Below, in pieces: positions 31,250 through 39,646 of a stretch of DNA of 64,000 nucleotides. Under the pieces are notes generated by a model. That model was not told where the DNA came from and did no database searches. It was given only the letters and a program-made list of their open reading frames with translations. The DNA lies in the NCBI GenBank assembly GCA_019752575.1, contig JAIELW010000004.1:248001-312000 (forward strand). The letters run 5' to 3'. The first letter of the stretch is position 1. Every line of letters starts with the position of its first letter. This DNA comes from Xanthobacteraceae bacterium. Its GTDB lineage: Bacteria > Pseudomonadota > Alphaproteobacteria > Rhizobiales > Xanthobacteraceae. The position numbers were made by a program, and so were the translations under genes.

Positions 31250-31680
31250 CACTTTTCCCAAAACCGGCTTTTTTCTTTTCTATCAGCGGCTTCCGCAAAT
31301 CCGCTAAAAACTTTATCCCCGCCCTCTCCGGCGCGCATAAATTCGCGCTCGCCGTTTCCGTTCGAGGGCGCGCTCATGAGGCGTTCGTGAATGCGGGAAG
31401 CGGCCGGCGTCTCCGTTTGCCTTTCGCAGTGGCAAGGCGGGACGGTCGCGGGGCACCGCCCGGCGAGACTAGGCTCGCCTGCCGGGAGCACGGCTGACGG
31501 AGAGGCGTATCTTTCGAGAGCGCTTCACGAAAAGCGCGGCCCGCGTCCGGCAAAAACCGAATAGCGAAGCGCTGCGAGACGATACGCGCCCCGCAATCAC
31601 GGACGCGACAAACGAAAACGTGGCGTCTCGCGGCGCTTCGCAACCCTCGAATTTTCGCGGGCGGTTTTGGGCTCGCGCTA
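31250..31680. other. Gene-free, structured-looking repeat region
   Basis: I see no convincing gene here. Open frames exist on the minus strand (for example a product ending DRKEKSRFWEK), but they have no family signature. The stretch is rich in short inverted repeats, such as around GCACCGCCCGGCGAGACTAG and CGCCTGCCGGGAGCACGGC. From memory, closely similar blocks recur in Bradyrhizobium-type genomes and are often mis-called as hypothetical proteins. It may be a dispersed non-coding repeat. Confidence 0.45.
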
Positions 31681-31691
31681 TTCAGTATTTG

Positions 31692-31783
31692 TCGTCATGC
31701 CCGGCCTTGTGCCGGGCATCCACGCCTTGCCTACACTGACGCCGTAAAGGCGTGGATGGCCGGGACGGGCCCGGCCATGACGA
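31692..31783. repeat. Intergenic palindrome of the TCGTCATGCCCGGCC type
   Basis: The left arm (TCGTCATGCCCGGCC, then CATCCACGCCTT) and the right arm (AAGGCGTGGATGGCCGGGA, then CCCGGCCATGACGA) form a long imperfect hairpin of 92 bases. The pattern is one I know as a frequent intergenic element in Bradyrhizobium relatives. Confidence 0.85.
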
Positions 31784-31809
31784 GTGAAGAAGCAAACCCC
31801 CGTTCCCGC

Positions 31810-31850
31810 CTTCACCCGATCTTAATCGGACATATCCCCTTTGGACATGT
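31810..31850 (+). repeat. IS1595-type left end, copy 3
   Basis: This is the left end of the complete element. It starts CTTCACCCGATCTTAATC and ends CTTTGGACATGT. A short hairpin (ATCTCGG at 31851-31857 with CCGAGAT near 31873-31879) follows and overlaps the start of the passenger gene. Confidence 0.82.
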
Positions 31851-31877
31851 ATCTCGGAATCGGGATATAAGCCCGAG

Positions 31878-32516
31878 ATGGGGCTTATCTGGGATTGCAT
31901 CCTTTACGTTTCCCGTAGCGCGTATGGGTTGGCTAGCTTCCTTTTCGCGGCGGCAGGCGTTGCGAAGGACGGTTTTGGCGTGACCGCAATCCCGCTTCCT
32001 GGATGGGTTTGGTGGCTCTCTGCGGTCGTGGCGTTGTTCGCTGTCGCCGTTCATCAGCAGCACAGGCTACTTACGTCGCCGCAGCTAAGCAGGCTTCGCT
32101 CACAGTTCTTCATGACTTTTGGGGAAATTGCCGACGCCGTAGCCGCCTCCAACCCCGCATATTCGCGGGATGACATAATGGAGCGACTACTAAAGGCTAT
32201 GTGGGAAAAGGAGTTTGAAAGCGTCTGGGGCTACAGTCGAATGCGCGTAACGCGCCTCAACGACGCTGGCGGGGTTGTTGATCGACCACTAATCCAACGA
32301 CGGGATATTTTGAATGTCTTATTGAACGACTATCCCAATCAAGACGTTGTTGCCATGCTAGAGGCCGCACAATTCCGTTTAATAACAAAGCAAAGCGCGA
32401 GTGGACAGCCATCTAGGTTCGTCGATAGTTGGGCAAATGTATTCACCATCGAGCGCTCGGACTTCAACCGTTGGCACCGAAGGCTTCTAAATGGCAAATA
32501 CGAAGCATCCCATTGA
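31878..32516 (+). CDS. Passenger gene of the IS1595 element: membrane protein of unknown function
   Basis: Family not recognised. The 212-residue product has two N-terminal hydrophobic segments, about 8-30 (ILYVSRSAYGLASFLFAAAG) and 38-60 (IPLPGWVWWLSAVVALFAVA). A soluble domain of about 150 residues follows, with GEIADAVAASNPAYSRDD, SRMRVTRLNDAGGVVDRPLI and FNRWHRRLLNGKYEASH. Third codon positions use A and T much more than in the neighbouring core genes (for example AAGGCTATGTGGGAA), a sign of recent transfer. The stop lies 8 bases from the end of the convergent transposase gene, inside the element. Its role in transposition or host benefit is unknown. Confidence 0.72.
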   Translation: MGLIWDCILYVSRSAYGLASFLFAAAGVAKDGFGVTAIPLPGWVWWLSAVVALFAVAVHQQHRLLTSPQLSRLRSQFFMTFGEIADAVAASNPAYSRDDIMERLLKAMWEKEFESVWGYSRMRVTRLNDAGGVVDRPLIQRRDILNVLLNDYPNQDVVAMLEAAQFRLITKQSASGQPSRFVDSWANVFTIERSDFNRWHRRLLNGKYEASH

Positions 32517-32524
32517 ACAACGCT

Positions 32525-33430
32525 TCAACCGTTTATTGGACGCGATGGCTCAAGGCGAACGCGGGAAAAAGCCTGCACCAAAATCTCAAACATCAAAGCA
32601 GGTGACCGCCTCAAATTATGGCGGTACTCAAACTCCTTCAAGTAAGAAGAAAGGTGCTTCTCCGAAACGTTGACGTAAGTCCCCTTAATTCCACGCTTCA
32701 GGTTAGCCCAGAACGCCTCAATCGTATTGGTATGCACCTGCCCGCGAACGTACTCCTTTGCGGAGTGATCGACGGTGCCGTGGTGATAGCCCCACTCTTT
32801 GATGAACTTGAAAGCGAGCGCGGTATCGCTCGCGATGTATGAGCCTTCGCGAACGTAATTCGTTACAATCGGTTTGATGTGGTGCGAGGTGCGGTCAGGA
32901 ATGTGACGGGCAATTACTTCGCCGTCGCGTTCCACCATGCCGAGAACGACTTTCTTGTCCTGCGCGCCCATCTTGTCTTTGCCGCCGATGAAGGCCTTGT
33001 CGATTTCGACAACGCCGCGTGAAGCATCGGGACCGCCGAGCGGCGCATCGCCATCAACCGCGCCCATGTAGTCGCGAATGAGTTTGCACATGCGCCACGC
33101 CGTTTTGTACGTGACGCCGATCTGACGTTGCACTTCCTTGGCGGCTACACCGTTACGCGAGGCGCAAAAGAGGAACATCACATAGAACCAATCGCGCAAA
33201 TTGGTGCGGGTTTGCTCAAACGGAGTGCCCGCCATCGGGTAAACCTGATGCCCACAATGCTCGCACTCGTAGGAGCGGCGAGCCCTGAGTCGGTAGTATT
33301 TTGCCTCCCGCTGGCAGCCGAAGCACACCAAACGGCTTCCGTAGCGGGTCCGCATGAGGTGATCGAGGCAGGCCGCGTCATCGGGGAAGCGGTCCATAAA
33401 GTCACGGATTTTCAAGGGTTTGTGTGCCAT
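32525..33430 (-). CDS. IS1595-family (ISXO2-like) transposase
   Basis: This DDE-type transposase of 301 residues (ATG 33430, AGGG 7 bases upstream) appears intact. An N-terminal zinc ribbon (CFGCQREAKYYRLRARRSYE followed by CEHCGH, about residues 38-60) precedes the catalytic core. The core has acidic residues in VEIDKAFIGGKDKMG (about 145), ASDTALAFKF (about 203) and the HTNTIEAFWANLKRGIKG segment (about 235). Its 3' end is duplicated in a fragment at 31103-31240. It sits between moeA and lexA, where related genomes usually have no such gene. Confidence 0.93.
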   Translation of the reverse strand: MAHKPLKIRDFMDRFPDDAACLDHLMRTRYGSRLVCFGCQREAKYYRLRARRSYECEHCGHQVYPMAGTPFEQTRTNLRDWFYVMFLFCASRNGVAAKEVQRQIGVTYKTAWRMCKLIRDYMGAVDGDAPLGGPDASRGVVEIDKAFIGGKDKMGAQDKKVVLGMVERDGEVIARHIPDRTSHHIKPIVTNYVREGSYIASDTALAFKFIKEWGYHHGTVDHSAKEYVRGQVHTNTIEAFWANLKRGIKGTYVNVSEKHLSSYLKEFEYRHNLRRSPALMFEILVQAFSRVRLEPSRPING

Positions 33431-33490
33431 GACCAAACCCTAGCAAAGATTAGGTTACATGTCTAGAGGGGATAATTGCGATCTTAATCC

Positions 33491-33519
33491 TTGCGGAACA
33501 CAACTAGAACAGATACAAA
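33491..33519 (+). promoter_or_regulatory. Probable lexA promoter
   Basis: A -35-like TTGCGG (33491-33496) and a -10-like TACAAA (33514-33519) are separated by 17 bases. The LexA operator lies in the spacer. The -35 begins two bases after the outer direct repeat of the IS element. Inferred from sequence only. Confidence 0.55.
33496..33510 (+). promoter_or_regulatory. LexA operator (GAAC-N7-GAAC)
   Basis: GAACACAACTAGAAC matches the alphaproteobacterial SOS box GAAC-N7-GAAC exactly. It lies 75 bases before the lexA start codon, inside the predicted promoter, as expected for autorepression. Confidence 0.9.
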
Positions 33520-33521
33520 TT

Positions 33522-33536
33522 GTTCCTGATTTGTAC
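33522..33536 (+). promoter_or_regulatory. Second, imperfect LexA-like site
   Basis: GTTCCTGATTTGTAC is GTTC-N7-GTAC, one base away from the inverse-orientation box GTTC-N7-GTTC. It begins 11 bases after the first operator, so LexA could bind both. Lower confidence because of the mismatch. Confidence 0.5.
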
Positions 33537-33585
33537 CGACTAGCGAGACCGCCTGAAAAGGCCCGAAAGCAGGGATTTTCCGACG

Positions 33586-34299
33586 ATGCTGACCCGAAAA
33601 CAGTACGAGCTGCTCCGCTTCATCCACGAACGCCTGAAGGAAACCGGCGTGCCCCCCTCCTTCGACGAGATGAAGGACGCGCTCGACCTGCGCTCGAAAT
33701 CCGGCATTCACCGGCTCATTACGGCGCTCGAGGAGCGCGGCTTCATCCGCCGCCTGCCGAACCGCGCCCGCGCACTCGAAGTCATCCGCCTGCCCGAGAC
33801 GGTCGCGCCCGCGATGGGCAGCCCGCGCGGCAAGGTTGGCTTCTCGCCGAACGTCATCGAAGGTTCGCTCGGCAAGGTCGCCAAGGTGCCGTCCGATAAA
33901 GACGACGGCGGCACGCGCCCGATCGCGATTCCCGTCATGGGCCGCATCGCGGCCGGCACGCCGATCGAAGCGATCCAGACCCGCAGCCATACCGTTCATG
34001 TGCCGCCGGAAATGCTCTCCGCCGGCGAACACTACGCGCTTGAAGTGAAGGGCGACTCCATGATCGAGGCCGGCATCCTCGAAGGCGATCTCGCGCTGAT
34101 CAAGAAAGCCGACATTGCCGATACCGGCGATATCGTCGTGGCCCTCGTCGACGCCGAGGAAGCGACCTTGAAGCGGCTTCGCAAGAAGGGCGCGTCGATT
34201 GCGCTGGAAGCCGCGAACCCGGCCTACGAAACCCGCATCTTCGGCCCCGACCGCGTGCAGATTCAGGGCAAGCTCGTCGGCATCTATCGCCGCTACTGA
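33586..34299 (+). CDS. lexA: SOS-response repressor LexA
   Basis: LexA represses DNA-damage genes and cleaves itself when RecA is activated. The 237-residue protein has the winged-helix DNA-binding domain at about 1-65 ([20 protein letters not shown], then [20 protein letters not shown]). The cleavage site is Ala123-Gly124 in [13 protein letters not shown]. The catalytic Ser158 is in [10 protein letters not shown] and Lys196 in EEATLKRL. The linker is long, as in other rhizobial LexA proteins. A LexA operator lies upstream. comEC is convergent, 12 bases after the stop. Confidence 0.98.
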   Translation: MLTRKQYELLRFIHERLKETGVPPSFDEMKDALDLRSKSGIHRLITALEERGFIRRLPNRARALEVIRLPETVAPAMGSPRGKVGFSPNVIEGSLGKVAKVPSDKDDGGTRPIAIPVMGRIAAGTPIEAIQTRSHTVHVPPEMLSAGEHYALEVKGDSMIEAGILEGDLALIKKADIADTGDIVVALVDAEEATLKRLRKKGASIALEAANPAYETRIFGPDRVQIQGKLVGIYRRY

Positions 34300-34311
34300 T
34301 CGTCCGAGTCC

Positions 34312-36621
34312 TTAATCGTCCAAGTCTTCCTCCGGCGCGTCCGGCGCAGGAAGCTCTCCGGAAATTTCCGCGGGCGGTACCATGGGTACCTGTTTCGTTT
34401 GCCGCGCCGGATTGAGCCGCGAAAGCGCAGTTGCATCCGGCGCTTGCGCCCGCCCGAACCACGGGCGGTCCGCGTTCGGCGCGCGCGAGGGATAAGCCTC
34501 CCATCCGTTCGCTGTTTTCTTCAATGCGATCGCCCCTGTCGTCGCGAGAGTTCGCCGGTCGATCACCGCGGAAGCGCAGGTCGCAGGCACGGTTCTGTTC
34601 GCAACGATAAGGCTCGCGCGCCCGCAATCTTCGAGCAGCGCCGCCTGCGTTTTTGGGATAGCAACCAGCGTTCCGTCGGCAAACCGTCCGATGCAGCCAT
34701 TTCCGTCGCAGGAGAACGCTTTGCGAAGCTGTTCCGCGCCGGATGGCGGCAGGCCGGCGGCCGCAAGCCAGTTCTCCACCGTGAAGCGGTCGCTCTTGTT
34801 CGTGTGGATCGAAAGTTTCCCGCCGGCAGTGTAGAGCGCGACCACGTCGCCTTCGGCGTCGATCATCACGTCGTAACGCGGTCCGTTCCACATCATCACG
34901 AACGCGGCGAGCACAAGCGGTAAGCCGGCGAGCCGTAGCCAGGTCGCGGGAATTGCGAGCAGCAACAGCGCGAGCGTCCCGATCAGCACCGCGCTTCCCC
35001 CGAATGCAGGAATGCGTCCCTCTGCGCCTTCGATTGCGGCTACGTATTTGGCGACCGCCAGCATCGCGTCGATGCCGTAGCCCATCATCGTCCAGCCGAT
35101 GAAATCGAAGCCGAACGGGATCAGGAGAACGCCAAGCAACGCGCCCGGCATGATGACAAATGCAATCACCGGCATCGAAAGCACGTTGGCGAGCACCCCG
35201 TAAGGTGCGAAGCGGTGAAAATGAAACGCCGCATAGATCGCGGTAGCAAAGCCCGCGATCAGCGAAGTCGTGGCGCCAAGCAGTAGCCACCTGCCCGCGC
35301 GTCCGGACCACGCACCGATTGCGGACGCGCCGGGCGCCGGCGGCGCGGCTACGAGCGGCACCCAACGCTCGTAAAAACTGATCAGCGCGAGCGTCGCCGC
35401 GAACGACATCTGGAAGCCGGGGTTGAGTACGGCTTCCGGCGATATGACGAGCGTCACGACGACGGCTGCGGCCAAGGTGCGAAGCGTTAAAGCCGGCCGG
35501 TCGATCAGCACCCCCGCAAGCACGATTGCGATCATGATGTAGGAGCGTTGTGTTGCTACTTCCGCGCCGGAAAGGAGCAGATAGAAGGTGACGCCGCCGA
35601 GCGCGGCGAGCGCCGCGTATTTCTTGATCGGCCGCCGGAGCGCAAGGCCCGGAACCAGCGCAAGCCCTCCGCGCACCAAAGCGAACAGTACGCCGGCAAC
35701 GAGCGCCATGTGCAGCCCGGAGATCGAGATCACGTGATAGAGGCCCGAAACCCGCAGCGCCTCGTTCGCCTCGTTCGAAATATGGTCTCGAATTCCGGTA
35801 ACGAGTGCGGCCGCAATTGCCCCGGCATCGCCGGGCAAGGTGAGCCGGATGCGCTCGGCAAGCGACCGCCGAAGGCCATCCACGCTGGCGTTCAGCCGGA
35901 TGAGCATAGGCACTTCGCTCGCGGCCGGAACGGTCTTGCTTTTGCCGAGCACGAACCCGGTCGCTCCCAGCCCGGAATAATAGGCCCCGATGGCAAAGTC
36001 ATACCCGCCCGGCCGGATCGGGCCGATGAGGGGCCGCAATCTCGCACGCAACTCGATATGCTCACCAACGGCAGGCGCAAGCCCTTTGCGGAAGGCGAGC
36101 CGCACCCGCTCCGGGATCGCCTGTTTCGATTTCGGATCGGACTTCGTCACCCGAAGCACGATGCGGTCGGAGCGGGCGCTTGCATCGCGCAGCTCGACGA
36201 AGCCCTGCAGGGTCACCGTCGCAGTCGGCGCCGTCAGCACGGGATGAGCGACCATCGCGCCCCGCACCGAACCCGTCGCAAAGCCAGCCGCGGTAGCTGC
36301 GATCATTGCCGTCAGCGCCCAGACGACGGCTCGCTCGCGCAGGCTGAAGCAAAGCCACGCACTTCCGGCAAAAAACACGATCGCCGCGATCCAGGACGGC
36401 TCGTTCGGCGCGAGAAAATAGAGCAGCACGCCCGCGCAGAATCCTGCAGCGAGCCACGGCCCGAGCCGGCCCTGTTCCACCTCCTCCGCGAACGCGGCTC
36501 GAAGCTTTGCTCCAAGCGCCTGCCGCAATGCGCAGAGACCGGCAGCATCCCAAGCGCCGGTGCCGGCAAGCGCCGCAGCCTTGCGGACGGCACGGGGCCG
36601 CTCTCGCTCCGGCTCGTTCAT
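34312..36621 (-). CDS. ComEC/Rec2-family DNA-uptake channel protein
   Basis: This 769-residue polytopic membrane protein carries an N-terminal DUF4131-like region and the ComEC core, with [20 protein letters not shown] near residue 300 and [20 protein letters not shown] near 370. ComEC forms the inner-membrane channel for transforming DNA. The C-terminal part (from about 590) has [20 protein letters not shown], but I see no HxHxDH metallo-beta-lactamase motif, so the nuclease-like domain of longer homologues is absent or decayed. No other competence gene is in the window. It ends next to lexA and starts 73 bases from the divergent gltX. Confidence 0.87.
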   Translation of the reverse strand: MNEPERERPRAVRKAAALAGTGAWDAAGLCALRQALGAKLRAAFAEEVEQGRLGPWLAAGFCAGVLLYFLAPNEPSWIAAIVFFAGSAWLCFSLRERAVVWALTAMIAATAAGFATGSVRGAMVAHPVLTAPTATVTLQGFVELRDASARSDRIVLRVTKSDPKSKQAIPERVRLAFRKGLAPAVGEHIELRARLRPLIGPIRPGGYDFAIGAYYSGLGATGFVLGKSKTVPAASEVPMLIRLNASVDGLRRSLAERIRLTLPGDAGAIAAALVTGIRDHISNEANEALRVSGLYHVISISGLHMALVAGVLFALVRGGLALVPGLALRRPIKKYAALAALGGVTFYLLLSGAEVATQRSYIMIAIVLAGVLIDRPALTLRTLAAAVVVTLVISPEAVLNPGFQMSFAATLALISFYERWVPLVAAPPAPGASAIGAWSGRAGRWLLLGATTSLIAGFATAIYAAFHFHRFAPYGVLANVLSMPVIAFVIMPGALLGVLLIPFGFDFIGWTMMGYGIDAMLAVAKYVAAIEGAEGRIPAFGGSAVLIGTLALLLLAIPATWLRLAGLPLVLAAFVMMWNGPRYDVMIDAEGDVVALYTAGGKLSIHTNKSDRFTVENWLAAAGLPPSGAEQLRKAFSCDGNGCIGRFADGTLVAIPKTQAALLEDCGRASLIVANRTVPATCASAVIDRRTLATTGAIALKKTANGWEAYPSRAPNADRPWFGRAQAPDATALSRLNPARQTKQVPMVPPAEISGELPAPDAPEEDLDD

Positions 36622-36694
36622 AGGTTCCCCGCCCTACTCGCAGCCTCCTCGCTATGCTACACGGGCCGCCGTTTTGATCCATCCTCCGAGTCCA

Positions 36695-38122
36695 ATGTCC
36701 GAACCCGTCATTACCCGCTTCGCGCCTTCCCCGACCGGCTTCCTTCACATCGGTGGCGCACGCACCGCCCTCTTCAACTGGCTCTTCGCTCGTCACATAG
36801 GCGGGAAGATGCTCCTGCGGATCGAGGACACCGACCGCCAGCGCTCCACGCAGGAAGCGATCGACGCGATCATCGCCGGGATGAAATGGCTTGGCCTAGA
36901 TTGGGACGGCGACATTGTCTTTCAGTTTGCCCGTGCGACCCGGCACCGCGAAGCCGCCGAAGCGCTACTCACGCTAGGCCGCGCCTACAAGTGTTACGCG
37001 ACCCCGCAAGAACTCGAGGACATGCGCGAGAAAGCGCGCCGCGAGGGTAAGCCGCCGCGCTACGACGGCCGCTGGCGCGACCGCGATCCTTCCGAAGCGC
37101 CTGCAGGCGCGCAGCCGGTTATTCGTCTGAAAGCCCCGCAGGAAGGCGAAACCACTGTCGAAGATCTCGTACAGGGCAAAGTTACCTGGCCGAACAAGGA
37201 CCTCGACGATCTCGTACTGCTTCGTTCCGACGGCACGCCGACCTACATGCTCTCGGTGGTGGTCGACGATCACGACATGAATGTCACGCACATCATTCGC
37301 GGCGACGATCACCTGACCAACGCCGCGCGCCAGAGCCAGATTTACGAAGCGCTCGGCTGGAAGGTGCCGCGTATGGGGCACATTCCGCTGATCCACGGAT
37401 CCGACGGCGCGAAGCTTTCCAAGCGTCATGGCGCGCTAGGCGTCGAAGCGTATCGCGCGATGGGTTACGTGCCCGACGCGCTGCGCAATTACCTCGTCCG
37501 TCTTGGTTGGAGCCACGGCGATCAGGAACTTTTCACGACCAAGGAGATGATCGAACTGTTCGACATCTCGAAAGTCGGCCGCGCTGCCGCGCGCTTCGAC
37601 TTTGCCAAACTCGAGAATATCAACGGTCAGTACCTGCGTGCCATGCCGGACGAGGAAATCGTTCGCCAGATCGAGGCGCTCTTGCCCGATCTTCCCGGCG
37701 GCGGACGCACGGCAGCACTCTTGAAGTCGCGCCGGGATCAGCTTGTCGCGGCAATGCCGGGTCTGAAGGAGCGCGCCAAGACGCTAATCGAGTTGATCGA
37801 GGGTTCGAGCTTCCTCTTTGCCGAGCGTCCTCTACCGCTCGACGAGAAGGCCGCAGCGCTCCTGAACGCCGAGGGCCGCGAGACGCTCAAGAAAGCCGTC
37901 CCGGTGCTCGAAAAGGCGGAGCCCTGGTCCGCGGAAACGACCGAAGCTGCGATCCGTTCTCTCGCGGAGACTCTCGGCATGAAGCTCGGCGCCGTTGCGC
38001 AGCCCTTGCGTGCAGCGCTGACCGGCAAATCCTCCTCGCCGGGGATATTCGACGTGCTGAACGTGCTCGGCAAGGAAGAGAGCCTCGCCCGGCTGCGCGA
38101 TCAGGCGCAAAAGCCCGCGTAA
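36695..38122 (+). CDS. gltX: Glutamate-tRNA ligase
   Basis: GltX charges glutamate onto its tRNA. From ATG 36695 it is 475 residues. It has the class I signature [20 protein letters not shown] (HIGG in place of HIGH) at about 9-28 and KLSKRHG near 240. The anticodon-binding helices fill the last third. In many alphaproteobacteria GltX also mischarges tRNA-Gln for GatCAB; that is family knowledge, not seen here. It is followed by gltA after a 168-base gap. Confidence 0.96.
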   Translation: MSEPVITRFAPSPTGFLHIGGARTALFNWLFARHIGGKMLLRIEDTDRQRSTQEAIDAIIAGMKWLGLDWDGDIVFQFARATRHREAAEALLTLGRAYKCYATPQELEDMREKARREGKPPRYDGRWRDRDPSEAPAGAQPVIRLKAPQEGETTVEDLVQGKVTWPNKDLDDLVLLRSDGTPTYMLSVVVDDHDMNVTHIIRGDDHLTNAARQSQIYEALGWKVPRMGHIPLIHGSDGAKLSKRHGALGVEAYRAMGYVPDALRNYLVRLGWSHGDQELFTTKEMIELFDISKVGRAAARFDFAKLENINGQYLRAMPDEEIVRQIEALLPDLPGGGRTAALLKSRRDQLVAAMPGLKERAKTLIELIEGSSFLFAERPLPLDEKAAALLNAEGRETLKKAVPVLEKAEPWSAETTEAAIRSLAETLGMKLGAVAQPLRAALTGKSSSPGIFDVLNVLGKEESLARLRDQAQKPA

Positions 38123-38290
38123 ACACTGCGGAACCCTGCACAGGCCCGGCTTCGGTCTGCTTGTCGCGGCGCAGCGAAGCGTTTAGTTTTGCCCATCTGC
38201 CGGGCTGAAAACCCCGGCGCCCACTTTTCCGGCATGGCTTCCCGGCCTTAAGGCCCACGAGCCAGTCCGCAATAAAAATAGGAGATCCGG

Positions 38291-39595
38291 ATGGACGCCA
38301 AGAACACGGCCAAATCCGCAGCACTCGCCGTAGGCGACAAGAAACTGGACCTGCCCGTGAAGCCCGGCTCGATCGGCCCTTCGGTCGTCGATATCGGCAA
38401 GCTCTACGGCCAGACCGGGATGTTCACCTACGACCCCGGCTTCACCTCGACCGCGAGTTGCGAAAGCAAGATCACCTATATCGACGGCGACGAAGGCGTT
38501 CTCCTCTATCGCGGCTACCCGATCGAGCAGATTGCCGAACACGGCGACTTCCTTGAGACCTGCTATCTCCTGCTTTACGGCGAGTTGCCGACCGCCGCCC
38601 AGAAGGCCGACTTCGACTACCGTGTGAACCGCCACACCATGGTGCACGAACAGATGCACCGCTTCTTCCAGGGCTTCCGCCGCGACGCGCATCCGATGGC
38701 GGTGATGGTCGGATCGGTCGGCGCGCTTTCCGCCTTCTATCACGACTCGACCGACATCTCCGATCCCACGCAGCGCATGATCGCGTCGATCCGTATGATC
38801 GCGAAAATGCCCACGCTCGCCGCGATGGCCTATAAATATTCAATTGGGCAGCCTTTCGTATATCCGCGCAACGACCTCGATCTGTCGTCTAACTTTTTGC
38901 GGATGTGCTTCGCGGTTCCGGCAGAGGAATACAAAGTCAATCCGGTCCTGTCGCGCGCGATGGACCGGATTTTTATTTTGCATGCCGATCACGAGCAAAA
39001 TGCCTCGACCTCGACCGTTCGTTTAGCCGGTTCGTCGGGCGCAAACCCGTTTGCGTGCATTGCCGCCGGCATCGCATGCCTCTGGGGGCCGGCGCACGGC
39101 GGCGCCAACGAAGCCGCGTTGAAGATGCTGACCGAGATCGGCCACGTCGATAAAATTCCGGAATACGTCAAGCGCTCGAAGGACAAGAACGATCCGTTCC
39201 GTCTCATGGGCTTCGGTCATCGCGTCTACAAAAACTACGACCCGCGCGCGAAGATCATGCAGAAGACCTGCCACGAGGTCCTGAACGAACTCGGCATCAA
39301 GGACGACCCGCTGCTCGACGTCGCAATGGAACTGGAGAAAGTCGCGCTCAAGGACGACTACTTCATCGAGAAGAAGCTCTATCCGAACATCGATTTCTAT
39401 TCAGGCATCACGCTGAAAGCGATGGGCTTCCCGACTACGATGTTCACCGTGCTGTTCGCGCTCGCGCGCACCGTCGGCTGGATCGCGCAGTGGAAGGAAA
39501 TGATCGAGGATCCGGGTCAGAAGATCGGCCGCCCGCGTCAGCTTTATACGGGAGCCACGCGGCGCGATTACCTGCCGATCTCGCGCAGGAAATAA
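38291..39595 (+). CDS. gltA: Citrate synthase
   Basis: GltA condenses oxaloacetate and acetyl-CoA as entry to the TCA cycle. At 434 residues it is the large, NADH-sensitive hexameric type by length. The active-site histidines and aspartate are in [20 protein letters not shown] (about 236-255) and [16 protein letters not shown] (about 306), and [13 protein letters not shown] follows near 345. TAGGAGATCC gives a good ribosome site. The 168-base leader upstream is GC-rich with short inverted repeats (for example GCCGGGCTGAAAACCCCGGC) that may form a hairpin; no riboswitch was recognised. A strong terminator follows. Confidence 0.97.
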   Translation: MDAKNTAKSAALAVGDKKLDLPVKPGSIGPSVVDIGKLYGQTGMFTYDPGFTSTASCESKITYIDGDEGVLLYRGYPIEQIAEHGDFLETCYLLLYGELPTAAQKADFDYRVNRHTMVHEQMHRFFQGFRRDAHPMAVMVGSVGALSAFYHDSTDISDPTQRMIASIRMIAKMPTLAAMAYKYSIGQPFVYPRNDLDLSSNFLRMCFAVPAEEYKVNPVLSRAMDRIFILHADHEQNASTSTVRLAGSSGANPFACIAAGIACLWGPAHGGANEAALKMLTEIGHVDKIPEYVKRSKDKNDPFRLMGFGHRVYKNYDPRAKIMQKTCHEVLNELGIKDDPLLDVAMELEKVALKDDYFIEKKLYPNIDFYSGITLKAMGFPTTMFTVLFALARTVGWIAQWKEMIEDPGQKIGRPRQLYTGATRRDYLPISRRK

Positions 39596-39618
39596 GCGTA
39601 GAGAAAAATAGAAATGCG

Positions 39619-39646
39619 AAAGGCGGCGCTATCAAGCCGCCTTTTT
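39619..39646. terminator. Bidirectional terminator between gltA and fabH
   Basis: The stem AAAGGCGGC (39619-39627) with GCCGCCTTT (39636-39644) and an 8-base loop is followed by more T on the plus strand. On the minus strand AAAGGCGGC and the A-rich flank also give a T tract. The fabH stop codon lies in the loop, so both convergent genes share it. Confidence 0.88.

Larger units (their letters stand above)
31810..33489. mobile_element. IS1595-family (ISXO2-like) element with a passenger gene
   Basis: The element holds an intact minus-strand transposase and a plus-strand passenger gene between inverted ends. The left inner end TATCCCCTTTGGACATGTA (31833-31851) matches the complement of 33456-33474 at 17 of 19 bases. 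An 11-bp direct repeat CGATCTTAATC flanks these ends (31817-31827 and 33479-33489). If it is a target duplication, the element is 31828-33478 (1651 bp). If the ends extend outward through this near-palindromic sequence, the limits are those given. The right edge is 2 bases from the lexA -35 box. Confidence 0.82.

Noticed and set aside
31249-31643. Minus-strand frames of 80-89 codons in the repeat block
   Set aside because: No family signature, strongly basic composition, and overlapping alternative frames; more likely repeat DNA than genes.
30031-31850. Three copies of a 40-base sequence, each upstream of a plus-strand gene, as a shared promoter or regulon site
   Set aside because: The sequence matches, in inverted form, the DNA on the far side of the transposase gene, so IS ends explain it better. 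A promoter role is not excluded.
30031-31850. Possible CRISPR-like repeat series
   Set aside because: Only three copies 0.8-1.0 kb apart with genes between them; no spacers of regular length and no cas genes.
32491-32673. Small plus-strand frame opposite the transposase 3' end
   Set aside because: It is the antisense of the transposase C-terminus and has no ribosome site. Its likeness to the tail of the 93-residue protein is explained by shared IS DNA.
38123-38290. Riboswitch in the gltA leader
   Set aside because: Short GC-rich inverted repeats are present, but none match a riboswitch class that I recognise.
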